A DNA stretch of 64,000 bases from Kitasatospora arboriphila. Lineage in GTDB: Bacteria > Actinomycetota > Actinomycetes > Mycobacteriales > Mycobacteriaceae. This document shows positions 10,018 to 18,648 of the stretch, in pieces (the first letter of the stretch is position 1; every line of letters begins with the position of its first letter). The notes beneath the pieces were generated by a model. It had not been told where the DNA came from. It did no database searches and saw nothing but the letters and a program-made list of their open reading frames with translations. Where the stretch lies: assembly GCF_000717275.1 (NCBI RefSeq), contig NZ_JNYV01000001.1:620001-684000 (forward strand), in the 5' to 3' direction. The position numbers and the translations under genes are program-made.

Positions 10018-10575
10018 CTAGACCTCGAGCAGTTCGCTTTCCTTGTGTTTGACCAATTCGTCGACCTGCGCCACGTACGTCGAGGTGGTCTTGTCCAGAT
10101 CCTTTTCGGCCCGGGTCACCTCATCCTCACCGGCTTCGCCGTCTTTTTGAATGCGTTTGAGCTCATCGACCGCTTTGCGACGCACGTTACGGATGGACAC
10201 CTTGGCGTCCTCACCCTTGGCCTTGACCTGTTTGACCAGTTCACGGCGACGTTCCTCGGTCAGCTGGGGAATGGCGACCCGGATGATGTTGCCGTCGTTG
10301 GTCGGGTTGACACCGAGATCGGAGTTGCGGATCGCCGTCTCGATCAGGCCCAGCGACGACTGCTCGTACGGCTTGATCACCACCATGCGCGGCTCCGGGG
10401 TGTTGATGGACGACACCTGTGTGATCGGTGTGGGCGCACCGTAGTAGTCGATGGTGACGCGGTTGAACATCGCCGGGTTCGCTCGACCGGTTCGGACCGA
10501 ACCCATGTCGTCGCGGGCCACAATGACGGCCTTCTCCATTTTTTCCTCGGCGTCGAGCAGCGCGTCGTCGATCAT
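10018..10575 (-). CDS. frr: Ribosome recycling factor
   Basis: Works with EF-G to split post-termination ribosomes. The start ATG 10575 has a strong GGAGG 5 nt upstream and gives 185 residues, the normal family length. Conserved features are [30 protein letters not shown], a long C-terminal helix with [10 protein letters not shown], and [10 protein letters not shown]. Longer readings into the upstream gap are not supported. It lies between pyrH and cdsA on the same strand. Confidence 0.97.
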   Translation of the reverse strand: MIDDALLDAEEKMEKAVIVARDDMGSVRTGRANPAMFNRVTIDYYGAPTPITQVSSINTPEPRMVVIKPYEQSSLGLIETAIRNSDLGVNPTNDGNIIRVAIPQLTEERRRELVKQVKAKGEDAKVSIRNVRRKAVDELKRIQKDGEAGEDEVTRAEKDLDKTTSTYVAQVDELVKHKESELLEV

Positions 10576-10651
10576 GGTGTCCTCCGTTGTCGTGTGGTGG
10601 TGGTGCCGCGGCCGGCCCGTCTCCGCGACGACGGGCGGGCCGCGTCGCGGG

Positions 10652-11383
10652 TCAGGTGCTGACCAGTGTTCCGATCTTCTCACCTGCAACCGCACGGGCG
10701 ATGTTGCCCTGCTCGAGCAGGTTGAAGACCAGAATGGGCATCTGGTTGTCCATGCAGAGACTGAATGCGGTGGCGTCGGCGACCTTGAGGCCCTGTTCGA
10801 GCACCTCACGGTGTGTGATCTCGCGGTACAGGGTGGCATCCGGGTCGATCCTGGGATCGGCGGAGTACACCCCCTCGACGCCCTTGGCCATGAGAACCAC
10901 CTCGGCCTTGATCTCGAGTGCGCGTTGCGCGGCGGTGGTGTCCGTGGAGAAATACGGCATTCCCATGCCGGCACCGAAGATGACGACACGGCCCTTCTCG
11001 AGGTGCCGCTGGGCACGCAGCGGAATGTACGGTTCGGCGACCTGACCCATCGTGATGGCTGTCTGCACTCGGGTGACGACGCCGCGCTTCTCCAGGAAGT
11101 CTTGTAGCGCAAGGCAATTCATGACGGTGCCGAGCATGCCCATGTAGTCGGACCGGGCGCGCTCGAGGCCCCGCTGCTGTAGTTCGGCGCCACGGAAGAA
11201 GTTTCCGCCGCCGATCACCACGGCCACCTGGACACCGGTGTCGACCACCTCGGCGATCTGGTCGGCGACGGTGGACACGACGTCGGGGTCGAGACCGACC
11301 TTGCCGCCGCCGAACATCTCGCCGCCCAGCTTCAGGACAACCCGTTTGAACCCGGCGCGTTGAGCTGTGGCGTCGTCGGTCAT
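10652..11383 (-). CDS. pyrH: UMP kinase
   Basis: Phosphorylates UMP to UDP in pyrimidine nucleotide synthesis; amino-acid-kinase fold. The start ATG 11383 ([22 protein letters not shown]) gives 243 residues. Motifs seen are [12 protein letters not shown] (nucleotide binding), [42 protein letters not shown] and [11 protein letters not shown]. It is separated from tsf by an intrinsic terminator, so pyrH-frr-cdsA probably has its own promoter in the 100-nt gap, or read-through occurs. Confidence 0.96.
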   Translation of the reverse strand: MTDDATAQRAGFKRVVLKLGGEMFGGGKVGLDPDVVSTVADQIAEVVDTGVQVAVVIGGGNFFRGAELQQRGLERARSDYMGMLGTVMNCLALQDFLEKRGVVTRVQTAITMGQVAEPYIPLRAQRHLEKGRVVIFGAGMGMPYFSTDTTAAQRALEIKAEVVLMAKGVEGVYSADPRIDPDATLYREITHREVLEQGLKVADATAFSLCMDNQMPILVFNLLEQGNIARAVAGEKIGTLVST

Positions 11384-11480
11384 GTGGCGTTCCTCCATGG
11401 AGCGATTGTGGGCGCGGCGGGCTGCTGGTGCCGGCAGTTCCGGGATGCGTCCCGGGTCCGGCCCAATCCTAAACGAGCAC

Positions 11481-11519
11481 AAAAGAACCCCGGCGAATCG
11501 ATTGATTCGCACGGGGTTC
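11481..11519 (-). terminator. Rho-independent terminator downstream of tsf
   Basis: Read on the minus strand, the stem GAACCCCG plus GCGAATC pairs with GATTCGC plus CGGGGTTC across a 4-nt AATC loop with one bulged base. A TTTT tract follows immediately. The position, 13 nt after the tsf stop, fits termination of the rpsB-tsf transcript before pyrH. Confidence 0.85.
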
Positions 11520-11531
11520 TCTCATGAAAAC

Positions 11532-12356
11532 TCAGGCCTGTCCGACCTCGAAACGAGTGAAGGACACAACCTGCGCCCCTGCCTCGTCGAGGACGGCCTT
11601 GACCGTCTTCTTGGATTCCTGGACCGACGGCTGGTCGACCAGCACGACGTCCTTGAAGAATCCGTTGAGCCGGCCTTCGACGATCTTGGGCAGTGCCTGT
11701 TCGGGCTTGCCCTCCTCGCGAGCGGTCTGCTCGGCGATGCGACGCTCGGAAGCGACCACGTCCTCGGGCACCTCGTCGCGCGAGGCGTACTTGGCGCGCA
11801 ACGCAGCAACCTGCATTGCTGCCCCGCGAGCCGCTTCCGCAGCCTCGGGGGTGTCGCCGGTGTACTCCACCAGGACGCCGACGGCAGGAGGGAGATCCGA
11901 AGCCCGCTTGTGCAGGTAGGACGCCACATTGCCCTCGTGATACGAGACCCGGTTCAAGACCAGCTTCTCGCCGATCTTGGCGGAGAGCTCCTGGATCAGC
12001 TCGTCGACCGTCTTGTCGCCGACGCTGGTGGCCTTGAGGGCCTCCACGTCCGACGTCTTGGCGGCGACCGCGGCGTCGAGAACCTGAGCGGCCAGCGCCT
12101 GGAACTCGTCGTTCTTGGCCACGAAGTCCGTCTCGGAGTTGATCTCGATCATCGCGCCGTCTTTGGCGGCGATCAGACCCTCGGCGGTGGACCGCTCGGC
12201 ACGCTTGCCGACGTCCTTGGCGCCCTTGATCCGCAATTCTTCGACGGCCTTGTCGAAATCGCCGTCGTTGTTGGCCAGCGCGTTCTTGCAGTCGAGCATG
12301 CCCGCGCCGGTGAGGTCACGGAGCCGCTTGACGTCAGCGGCGGTGTAATTCGCCAT
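11532..12356 (-). CDS. tsf: Elongation factor Ts
   Basis: Nucleotide-exchange factor for EF-Tu. The 274-residue product starts [27 protein letters not shown], summarised as the UBA-like domain with the hallmark TGAGM-DCK sequence. The EF-Tu contact motif TDFVAKN is present ([12 protein letters not shown]), followed by two dimerisation subdomains. It is 54 nt downstream of rpsB and ends at a strong terminator. Confidence 0.97.
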   Translation of the reverse strand: MANYTAADVKRLRDLTGAGMLDCKNALANNDGDFDKAVEELRIKGAKDVGKRAERSTAEGLIAAKDGAMIEINSETDFVAKNDEFQALAAQVLDAAVAAKTSDVEALKATSVGDKTVDELIQELSAKIGEKLVLNRVSYHEGNVASYLHKRASDLPPAVGVLVEYTGDTPEAAEAARGAAMQVAALRAKYASRDEVPEDVVASERRIAEQTAREEGKPEQALPKIVEGRLNGFFKDVVLVDQPSVQESKKTVKAVLDEAGAQVVSFTRFEVGQA

Positions 12357-12410
12357 GGGTGGGCGAGCCTCCTGTCGATTGTGTCGGGGGTGATGCGAAA
12401 GCCGGAGGAA

Positions 12411-13250
12411 TCAGGCCTGCGCGGGGGTTTCGGCCTGCGCCGGGGCAGCTTCCTCGGTGCCTGCGGCCGGGGTGGTCGCCTGGGTGAGCAGTTCCTGCTC
12501 CCATTCGGCCAGCGGCTCAGTTGCGCCACCTTCGGGCTTGGCGTCGGCATCGGCACTCTGACCGGCGCGAGCCTGCAAGCCCTCGGCGACCGCCGAGGCG
12601 ACGACGCGGGTGAGGAGTGCGGCGCTGCGGATGGCGTCATCGTTACCCGGGATCGGGTAGTCGACGAGGTCCGGATCACAGTTCGTGTCGAGGATGGCGA
12701 TCACCGGGATGTTCAGCTTGCGAGCCTCGGAGACCGCGAGGTGCTCCTTGTTGGTGTCGACAACCCAGATGGCCGAAGGGACCTTCGACATGTCCCGGAT
12801 ACCACCGAGGGTGCGATCCAGCTTGGTCATCTCACGCGTGAGCATGAGGATTTCCTTCTTGGTGCGACCTTCGAAACCGCCGGTCTGCTCCATTGCCTCG
12901 AGTTCCTTGAGGCGCTGGAGGCGCTTGTGCACGGTGGAGAAGTTGGTGAGCATGCCGCCGAGCCAGCGCTGGTTCACGTAGGGCATACCCACGCGCAGCG
13001 ATTCGGAGGCGATGGATTCCTGAGCCTGCTTCTTGGTTCCGACGAAGAGGATGGTGCCACCGTGGGCAACCGTCTCCTTGACGAACTCGTACGCCTTGTC
13101 GATGTACGTCAGCGTCTGCTGCAGGTCGATGATGTAGATGCCGTTGCGATCGGTGAAGATGAATCGCTTCATCTTCGGATTCCAACGACGGGTCTGATGC
13201 CCGAAATGAGCGCCGCTGTCCAGCAGCTGCTTCATGGTTACGACAGCCAT
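12411..13250 (-). CDS. rpsB: 30S ribosomal protein S2
   Basis: The 279-residue product begins [27 protein letters not shown] (family signature around GAHFGHQ and WNPKM). It contains [14 protein letters not shown] and [14 protein letters not shown]. The C-terminal 45 residues are an Ala/Glu/Gln-rich extension typical of high-GC actinobacteria. A GAAAG ribosome-binding sequence lies 7 nt upstream of the ATG. It is the first gene of the rpsB-tsf unit. Confidence 0.97.
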   Translation of the reverse strand: MAVVTMKQLLDSGAHFGHQTRRWNPKMKRFIFTDRNGIYIIDLQQTLTYIDKAYEFVKETVAHGGTILFVGTKKQAQESIASESLRVGMPYVNQRWLGGMLTNFSTVHKRLQRLKELEAMEQTGGFEGRTKKEILMLTREMTKLDRTLGGIRDMSKVPSAIWVVDTNKEHLAVSEARKLNIPVIAILDTNCDPDLVDYPIPGNDDAIRSAALLTRVVASAVAEGLQARAGQSADADAKPEGGATEPLAEWEQELLTQATTPAAGTEEAAPAQAETPAQA

Positions 13251-13435
13251 AATTCACTTTCATTGCAGTTCATGCCGGCGCCCGGTTGGTCGTCGGCCCT
13301 GGCGCCTGGCACGTGTGGAACCCCCGGTGAAGAAAGATCACCGACGAGGACTGCCCACACGCTGTCTCGGCCGGCATGACGCTGACCGACTGCAGACGCG
13401 CGAAGTCACTCCCGCCGCAGCGAGAGCGCCATATG

Positions 13436-13464
13436 AGTCTACGCGCGTGAGGGCCCCACACGAA
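13436..13464 (-). promoter_or_regulatory. Candidate rpsB promoter; notes on the 13,251-13,591 gap
   Basis: In the 341-nt gap between divergent rpsB and the M23 gene, the minus strand carries TTCGTG (13459-13464), a 17-nt spacer and TAGACT (13436-13441), a plausible housekeeping-sigma promoter. This would give an rpsB leader of about 180 nt. The leader contains a GC-rich inverted stretch, but I could not match it to a known S2 autoregulatory RNA. No gene was recognised in the gap, and the forward promoter was not resolved. Confidence 0.45.
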
Positions 13465-13591
13465 ATCGCTTCCCAGACCGACGAGGGGCTGCTGTCAAGG
13501 TCTCCGCAACACCTGGGGACAAAAACATCGTTGGTGCACATCTTCGCAGGTCACCGCGCGATCGGCTGACAGATCCAGCAGGCTCGGATCC

Positions 13592-14146
13592 ATGGCTTTC
13601 TGGTGGGCACTGTGCCGCGTGGCAGCGCTGTTCGGCGTGATCGTGGCCGCCGTACCGCTGCTCGCGCTGCAGTCGCAGCCGACAGCACGCGCCGCACCCG
13701 CCTCGGCTCCGTCGCGTGGGTTCACCTGGCCGCTGATTCCGACCCCACAGGTGCTACGCACCTTCGAGCCGCCCACGCAGCGCTGGCTGCCCGGCCACCG
13801 CGGCGTCGACCTTGCCGCGACGTCAGGCGCCACCGTCTATTCGGCAGGCGACGGGGTGGTGCATTTCGCGGGTCCCGTCGCAGGAAAGCCGGTGGTGTCG
13901 ATTCGGCACCCGGACGGATTGTTGACCACGTACGAACCGGTGAAGTCTTCGGTGCGCGCCGGTATGCCGGTGGCCCACGGCTCGCCGATCGGTGTGCTCG
14001 AGCCCGGCCATGAGGGCTGCGCTCGCCCGTGCCTGCATTGGGGCGCCCGTCGCGGAGCCGGAACGTCGGCGACATACCTCGATCCGCTGGCCTTGCTCGG
14101 CGTTGTGCGGGTGCGCCTGAAGCCCCTCGAGACAGGCGACGCGTGA
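13592..14146 (+). CDS. M23 (LytM) family peptidase-like protein
   Basis: The 184-residue exported protein has a hydrophobic N-terminus ending around residue 35 (RAAPASAPS), then a compact LytM domain. H69 and D73 are present in GHRGVDLA, but the downstream HxH motif reads C147-L-H149 (RPCLHWGARRG), so one zinc ligand is replaced by cysteine. Such degenerate LytM proteins often act as hydrolase regulators rather than enzymes; whether this one is active is open. It is divergent from rpsB and convergent with xerC, the position of the mycobacterial M23 protein near rpsB. Confidence 0.85.
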   Translation: MAFWWALCRVAALFGVIVAAVPLLALQSQPTARAAPASAPSRGFTWPLIPTPQVLRTFEPPTQRWLPGHRGVDLAATSGATVYSAGDGVVHFAGPVAGKPVVSIRHPDGLLTTYEPVKSSVRAGMPVAHGSPIGVLEPGHEGCARPCLHWGARRGAGTSATYLDPLALLGVVRVRLKPLETGDA

Positions 14147-14158
14147 GGCGGGCGGGCC

Positions 14159-15118
14159 TCAAGCCCTGGGGTGCGCCTGATCGTGGACCTTACGAAGGCG
14201 TTCGACACTGACGTGGGTGTACAGCTGCGTTGTCGCAAGGCTCGCGTGGCCCAGCAGTTCCTGCACCACACGAAGGTCGGCGCCTCCTTCGAGGAGATGG
14301 GTCGCCGCACTATGGCGCAATCCGTGAGGGCCGAGGTCAGGGGTGTCGGGCAGGCTCCGCAGTATCTGGTGGACCACCGTGCGGGCCATCCGCTGATCAA
14401 GCCGTCCGCCCTTGGCCCCGACAAGCAACGCGTTGCCCGCCCTGGGTTTCGCCAGCGCCGGCCGCCCTGATCTCAGCCACGTGTGCAACGCGGCGGCTGC
14501 GGGGGCGCCGAACGGCACCGTCCGTTCCTTGTTGCCCTTACCGATGACCCTGACGACGTTGCGTCCCGTGTCGACGTCCCCGATGTCCAGGCCGCACAGC
14601 TCCCCTACCCGAATGCCTGTGGCGTACAACAATTCGACGATCAGTCGGTTCCGCTGGCCGATGGGGTCAGCCGGGTCGGATGGGTTCTGTGGATCGTCGG
14701 CGCGCGCCGGTTGCATGGCCGCTTCCGCCTGCTCCGCGCTCAACACCCCCGGAAGGGTGCGATGAGCCCGGGGGGCCTGGAGTCGGGTGCCCGGATCTGC
14801 GGCGAGGATGCCCTCGCGGGTTGCCCAGGCCGTGAAGCGCTTTGCCGACGAAGCCTGGCGCGCGATGGTGGTGCGGGCTGCTCCCGCCTTGCTGTGTGCC
14901 GCGAGCCAGGCACGCAGCAGACCCAGGTCGATTGCCGTCGGAGCGATGCCGCGCGCACCCGCGAAACTGATCAGCGACCGGATGTCACCGAGGTAGGCGC
15001 GCACGGTGTGGTCGCTGTGCCCACATTCGAGGCGCAGATAGCTCTCGTACTCGTCGATGATCGCGGCACTCACCGACTCAGCCAAGCGATCTCGGACCCG
15101 TACTGCAAGACGCCACAC
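14159..15118 (-). CDS. xerC: Tyrosine recombinase XerC
   Basis: Chromosome dimer resolution recombinase acting at dif with XerD. It has an N-terminal SAM-like core-binding domain and a C-terminal catalytic domain with R170 (ATGIRVGEL), K194 (IGKGNKER), H265 and R268 (HGLRHS), H291 (GHAS) and the nucleophile Y300 (QLYTHVS). The start is uncertain; initiation near residue 13 ([13 protein letters not shown]) would fit other XerC proteins better. This is the host gene in its usual position (Rv2894c locus), not part of the nearby integrated element. Confidence 0.93.
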   Translation of the reverse strand: MWRLAVRVRDRLAESVSAAIIDEYESYLRLECGHSDHTVRAYLGDIRSLISFAGARGIAPTAIDLGLLRAWLAAHSKAGAARTTIARQASSAKRFTAWATREGILAADPGTRLQAPRAHRTLPGVLSAEQAEAAMQPARADDPQNPSDPADPIGQRNRLIVELLYATGIRVGELCGLDIGDVDTGRNVVRVIGKGNKERTVPFGAPAAAALHTWLRSGRPALAKPRAGNALLVGAKGGRLDQRMARTVVHQILRSLPDTPDLGPHGLRHSAATHLLEGGADLRVVQELLGHASLATTQLYTHVSVERLRKVHDQAHPRA

Positions 15119-15171
15119 CCGACCGTGCGGCTTTTGTGTCCCGATCGCACCCGTGCGCGGGCATCAACGTG

Positions 15172-16020
15172 TCAGACTGCGCTTCCTGCCGCCTCTTCCT
15201 GCTTCTTGAGTTCGGCTTTCCATTGCCGGAAACCTTCTTCTGTCCGTCCACGACGCCAGTACCCCGAGATGGAAGCGTGCGATGCCGGGACGCCCCGCTC
15301 TTTCCTGACGTAGGCGCGCAGATTGTGCATGACCGCCTCTGCTTCGCCGTGGATGAAGACCTGAACCGTGCCCGGCAGCCAATCTGCCTGTTTGACGGCC
15401 GCGACGATGGGAGCGTTGGCGCCGGCTTTGTCGTCCCCCACCTCATCCGACGAGCCACCCCGGTGCAACCAGGTGATCTCCGCGGTGTCGGGGGCTGCGA
15501 TGTCGACGTGATCGTCCGGCCCGGCGACCTCGATGAAGGCCTTCACGACCGCGCCATCGGGCATCGATTCCAGGGCTGCGGCGAGCGCCGGCAATCCTGC
15601 TTCGTCGGAAGCGAGCAGATGCCAGTCGACGTCGGTTCTGGGGCGGTATCCACTGCCAGGGCCCAAGAACCGCACCACATCGCCCGGCTGTGTGGATGCC
15701 GCCCAAGGCCCCGCGAGTCCTTCGGTGCCGTGCACCACGAAATCGATCGCCACTTCGCGGGCCACCGTGTCGACCCTTCGCACCGTGTACGTCCGCAGGA
15801 CCGGTTGTTGACCTGGCTCGAACTCCTCCCGGATCCGCTCGAGGTCAAACGGTTCGGGATATCGGACGCCCTCGGGCGGGAACAAGATCTTGACGTACAT
15901 GTCGGTGTCGTCCACCGGTGTGAACTCTTCGAACCCGGGACCGCCGAGATACACCCTCACCATGTGAGGGGTGAGTTGTTCGGTCCGTTGCACCGTCATG
16001 GTGTTGAGCTTCTTGGCCAC
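15172..16020 (-). CDS. viuB: Siderophore-interacting flavoprotein (ViuB family)
   Basis: NAD(P)H-dependent, FAD-binding ferric-siderophore reductase family, cytoplasmic. The 282-residue protein has the N-terminal FAD barrel with the flavin motif RTYTVRR, and a C-terminal SIP domain with FIHGEAEAVMHNLRAYVRKE and the family ending SGYWRRGRTEEGFRQW. It occupies the Rv2895c position between xerC and dprA. Upstream lies an IdeR/DtxR-like palindrome, which supports iron-repressed expression. Confidence 0.9.
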   Translation of the reverse strand: MAKKLNTMTVQRTEQLTPHMVRVYLGGPGFEEFTPVDDTDMYVKILFPPEGVRYPEPFDLERIREEFEPGQQPVLRTYTVRRVDTVAREVAIDFVVHGTEGLAGPWAASTQPGDVVRFLGPGSGYRPRTDVDWHLLASDEAGLPALAAALESMPDGAVVKAFIEVAGPDDHVDIAAPDTAEITWLHRGGSSDEVGDDKAGANAPIVAAVKQADWLPGTVQVFIHGEAEAVMHNLRAYVRKERGVPASHASISGYWRRGRTEEGFRQWKAELKKQEEAAGSAV

Positions 16021-16058
16021 GCGTTGGTCCTCTCATCGCATTCGAACCCACGGTACCG

Positions 16059-16077
16059 GAAAGGTAGGTGACCCTAA
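16059..16077. promoter_or_regulatory. Putative IdeR/DtxR iron box
   Basis: On the minus strand the 19-mer begins TTAGGGTCACCTACC and matches the mycobacterial iron-box consensus TTAGGTTAGGCTAACCTAA at 12 of 19 positions. It lies 39 nt upstream of the siderophore-interacting protein gene and 30 nt upstream of the divergent SDR gene, so it could control both. Confidence 0.5.
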
Positions 16078-16106
16078 GTTCGCCGATCCGATATACCGTC
16101 GCTGCC

Positions 16107-16946
16107 ATGCCCACCCTATTGATCACCGGCGCCTCCCGCGGTATCGGACGCGCGACCACGCAGCGCCTCGCGAATGCGGGCTGGAACGTATTCGCGGGAG
16201 TGCGTGACGACGCCGCCGGCGCCGAGTTACGCGCACTGGCCCCCGCGTTGATCACACCCGTGGTCCTCGACATCACCGACGCCGATCACGTGGCAGGCCT
16301 GGACCGCGTGTTGCCTGCCGAGCTGGACGCGGTTGTCAACAATGCCGGCATCGTCGTCGGCGGTCCGGTGGAAGCGGTGTCACCCGAACAGCTCCGCCAC
16401 CAACTCGATGTCAATGTCATCGGTCAGCATGCCGTCACCCGCGCGTTGCTGCCCCGGCTCCGGGCCTCCCGTGGACGAGTGCTGTTCGTGTCGTCGGTCA
16501 GCGGCCGGATCGCCACCCCGATGACGGGTGCCTACAACGCGTCGAAGTTCGCTCTCGAGGGTATGGCGGACGCGCTGCGAATGGAGGTGCGGCCGTGGAA
16601 GATCCCCGTCGTGCTCATCGAACCAGGCCAGACCGACACCGACATCTGGCGCGACGCCGAATCCACTCTCGAGAACCTGGTGAGTGACATGTCGCGCGAA
16701 CACCGCGATCTCTACGCCAAACACATTGCCGGATACCGCAAGTCGATTCCCCTCTCGCAGAAGGTGGCGGTACCTGCAGACACGGTTGCCGCCACCATCG
16801 AATCCGCCTTGACGGCGCGGCGGCCGCGGGCCCGTTACGTCGTCGGTGCCGCGAACAAAGTTCAGGCGACAATGGTGGGCGCTCTGCCGACCGCGGTCGC
16901 CGATCTGCTCCTACGAACCGTCACCGGGGTTCCCGGGCGGCCCTGA
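16107..16946 (+). CDS. Short-chain dehydrogenase/reductase
   Basis: Classical SDR of 279 residues starting at ATG 16107 (MPTLLITGASRGIG). The cofactor motif TGASRGIG, the NNAG motif (VVNNAGIVVGG), the catalytic serine in FVSSVSGRIATP and the YNASK active-site pair are all present. The chosen start places the Rossmann strand at the N-terminus as in the family; an upstream in-frame start would add 13 unrelated residues. The substrate is unknown. It shares its short upstream region with the divergent siderophore-interacting protein gene and ends 5 nt from convergent dprA. Confidence 0.88.
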   Translation: MPTLLITGASRGIGRATTQRLANAGWNVFAGVRDDAAGAELRALAPALITPVVLDITDADHVAGLDRVLPAELDAVVNNAGIVVGGPVEAVSPEQLRHQLDVNVIGQHAVTRALLPRLRASRGRVLFVSSVSGRIATPMTGAYNASKFALEGMADALRMEVRPWKIPVVLIEPGQTDTDIWRDAESTLENLVSDMSREHRDLYAKHIAGYRKSIPLSQKVAVPADTVAATIESALTARRPRARYVVGAANKVQATMVGALPTAVADLLLRTVTGVPGRP

Positions 16947-16951
16947 ATTAC

Positions 16952-18091
16952 TCACCGCGATCCGGCCAGTCTCCACCCGGATCCGTTGGTGCTCAGCAAA
17001 CCTCGCGTTTCCAGGATGGCCAGCGCGGAGCGCACCTGGCGGACGTCGAGTCCACTGGCGAAAGCGATCTCGCCTATGGTCAGTGATCCGCGCGCAGGCA
17101 CCGCGTCGTAGGTTCGTTGCTGGGTCTCGTCGAGGCCGTCGGTCGGGCGCACTGACGACATGCGGGCTTCCGAACCTGTCACACCGTCGGGCTCGGCCAG
17201 CCTGATGATGTCGTCTGAACTGGTCACCAGTTGCGCCACACCGTCGGCAATCATCCGGTGGCATCCTATTGAAGTCGCCGATGTGACCGGTCCTGGCACC
17301 GCACCCAGAGGCAGCCCCAGCTTTCGAGTCCACGCGGCTGTGTTGGCCGCGCCGCTGCGCCCGCCTGCCTCCACCACGACGACTGCCCGCGACAGTGCCG
17401 CCACCAGACGGTTCCGGGTCAAGAAGCGATGCTTGGCCGCCGATGTGCCCGGGCGGTATTCGCTGACCACCACTCCGGTGCGAGCTATCTCGGCGATCAA
17501 CCTTGCGTGACCGGCCGGGTAGTCACGGTCGAGTCCGCATGCGAGCACGGCCACCGTGGTCCCGTCCGCGGCCAAAGCACACCGGTGCGCCACACCATCG
17601 ATGCCGTAGGCACCTCCGGAGATCACCGACCACCCTCCGCCGACGAGACCACCGGTGAGCGAAGACGTGACGTGCTCGCCATAGCCTGACGCCGCCCGGG
17701 AACCGACCATCGCCACCGAACGGTCGACGGCGCCGTCGAGCCTTGCCGGGCCACGGACCCACAGCGCCAAGGGCTCCCCGCCTCTGGCCGCCGTATCCGC
17801 CCGGCCCAGCGCGAGAAGCTGCCAGCCGGGCCATTCGTCGTCAGCGGGCGTCACCAGCCTGCCACCGAGTCGCGCGATCGCCGACAGGTCTTCTTCGGCG
17901 GTGTTGACCTGGTGGCGAGCCGCCGTCGCCCGCAGTACCTCTTCGTGGCCGGGCGGCACCGACTGCCGTGACACCGCGCGCGCCGCCTCGGTCGCGCCCA
18001 CCTCCGCAATCAGCTTGTGCAGAGCGGCGTTCGGTGGCTCGGCCACACCGGCGAGGTATGCCCAGTCGAGTCGTGTGTTGTCGTCGAACAT
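16952..18091 (-). CDS. dprA: DNA-processing protein DprA (Smf)
   Basis: Single-strand-DNA-binding RecA loader used in transformation. The 379-residue protein has the Rossmann-like DprA core (VAMVGSRAASGYGEHV, SGGAYGIDGVAHR, VAVLACGLDRDYPAGHA) and a C-terminal winged helix (GSLTIGEIAFASGLDVRQVRSAL). GAGGGGAC precedes the ATG. In relatives dprA directly follows comM; here the 3' stub of comM still abuts it, with 9 nt between, but the rest of comM is about 9 kb away beyond the integrated element. dprA has therefore lost its operon promoter and must use a promoter at the element's end. Confidence 0.95.
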   Translation of the reverse strand: MFDDNTRLDWAYLAGVAEPPNAALHKLIAEVGATEAARAVSRQSVPPGHEEVLRATAARHQVNTAEEDLSAIARLGGRLVTPADDEWPGWQLLALGRADTAARGGEPLALWVRGPARLDGAVDRSVAMVGSRAASGYGEHVTSSLTGGLVGGGWSVISGGAYGIDGVAHRCALAADGTTVAVLACGLDRDYPAGHARLIAEIARTGVVVSEYRPGTSAAKHRFLTRNRLVAALSRAVVVVEAGGRSGAANTAAWTRKLGLPLGAVPGPVTSATSIGCHRMIADGVAQLVTSSDDIIRLAEPDGVTGSEARMSSVRPTDGLDETQQRTYDAVPARGSLTIGEIAFASGLDVRQVRSALAILETRGLLSTNGSGWRLAGSR

Positions 18092-18100
18092 GTCGTCCCC

Positions 18101-18196
18101 TCAGTTGTATCCGCGGTCGCGGAACATCAATGCCTGCGCCACATGGTTTTCGGTCGGCTGGTCGGCTCCGGAGAGATCGGCAAGCGTCCACGCCAG
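18101..18196 (-). pseudogene. comM: Separated 3' end of comM (C-terminal 29 codons)
   Basis: The minus strand encodes AWTLADLSGADQPTE, then NHVAQALMFRDRGYN and a TGA at 18101-18103. This is the usual C-terminus of ComM/YifB proteins, and it is missing from the main comM reading frame at 27,094-28,581. The reading frame upstream of 18,196 is element sequence. Joining the two parts restores one frame across LRLA-WTLADL, giving about 517 residues. There is no start codon, so this piece is not expressed alone. Confidence 0.9.
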
Positions 18197-18200
18197 ACAC
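18187..18200. other. Attachment junction, dprA side (att)
   Basis: Boundary between element and comM stub. Aligning both junctions in the comM reading frame (CTTCGCCTCGCC on the integrase side; CTGTGTCTGGCG here, minus strand) leaves only scattered identities, with CT and GC dinucleotides shared. That fits a serine integrase, whose crossover is 2 bp, so the exact point cannot be fixed closer than about 10 bp. Confidence 0.65.
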
Positions 18201-18295
18201 AGAGCAACCAGGTGGCAGATGTTGTCGGCTCACCGCTCATGTCGGGGTGCGGCAATACAGTGAGAGCTGTGAGTCGACAGAATCGGGGGTAAGAA

Positions 18296-18634
18296 GTGCA
18301 CGGACAACCGACCACATCCGATGCCGTTCGGGCAATGACTCGACATTTCGCCAAGGCGGTTCTCGTGATTGGTTACGCATGGTTCCTCGCAGAGCGCGAA
18401 CTCATCGCGTCCTCTATCACTCCGCCTGCCGCGCCTTCGCCGCATATCGCGGTCACACGGGCTGGTGACGGTGGGGCCGGCGGCCCTCAAGGCGGCGGGG
18501 GCGGTGGCGGTGGTGCCTCTATTGGGTTCGATGGGTTCCACATGCCCGGTGGGGCAGGTGGAAACGGAGGCGGTCCAATGTTCGGCGGCGGCGGTGGTGC
18601 CGGTGGCGGCGGCGGAGGTGGCGGAGGTGGCTAA
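18296..18634 (+). CDS. Unknown membrane protein with glycine-rich tail (element cargo)
   Basis: I do not recognise a family. The 112-residue product starts at GTG 18296, with GGGGG about 7 nt upstream. A basic N-terminus is followed by one hydrophobic segment around residues 18-33 (FAKAVLVIGYAWFLAE) and a Pro/Ala linker (SSITPPAAPSPH). The last 55 residues are mostly glycine, interrupted by IGFDGFHMP and PMFGG. The tail recalls PE_PGRS-like or cell-envelope Gly-rich proteins, but no PE domain is present. It lies directly inside the element boundary and is followed after 14 nt by a second membrane-protein gene, so the two form a forward operon opposed to all other element genes. Confidence 0.6.
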   Translation: MHGQPTTSDAVRAMTRHFAKAVLVIGYAWFLAERELIASSITPPAAPSPHIAVTRAGDGGAGGPQGGGGGGGGASIGFDGFHMPGGAGGNGGGPMFGGGGGAGGGGGGGGGG

Positions 18635-18648
18635 GAACCGGAGGCGAC

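Noticed and set aside
11367..13379. Long forward reading frame (670 codons) across tsf and rpsB
   Set aside because: Antisense shadow of two certain genes in GC-rich DNA; low-complexity composition and no ribosome-binding site.
14159..15118. XerC-like tyrosine recombinase as integrase of the element
   Set aside because: It lies in the conserved host position next to the siderophore-interacting gene, outside the element, and has all features of chromosomal XerC; the element carries its own serine integrase.
18296..18634. PE_PGRS protein because of the glycine-rich tail
   Set aside because: No PE domain, only 112 residues, and the glycine run lacks the GGAGGx repeat regularity of PGRS proteins.
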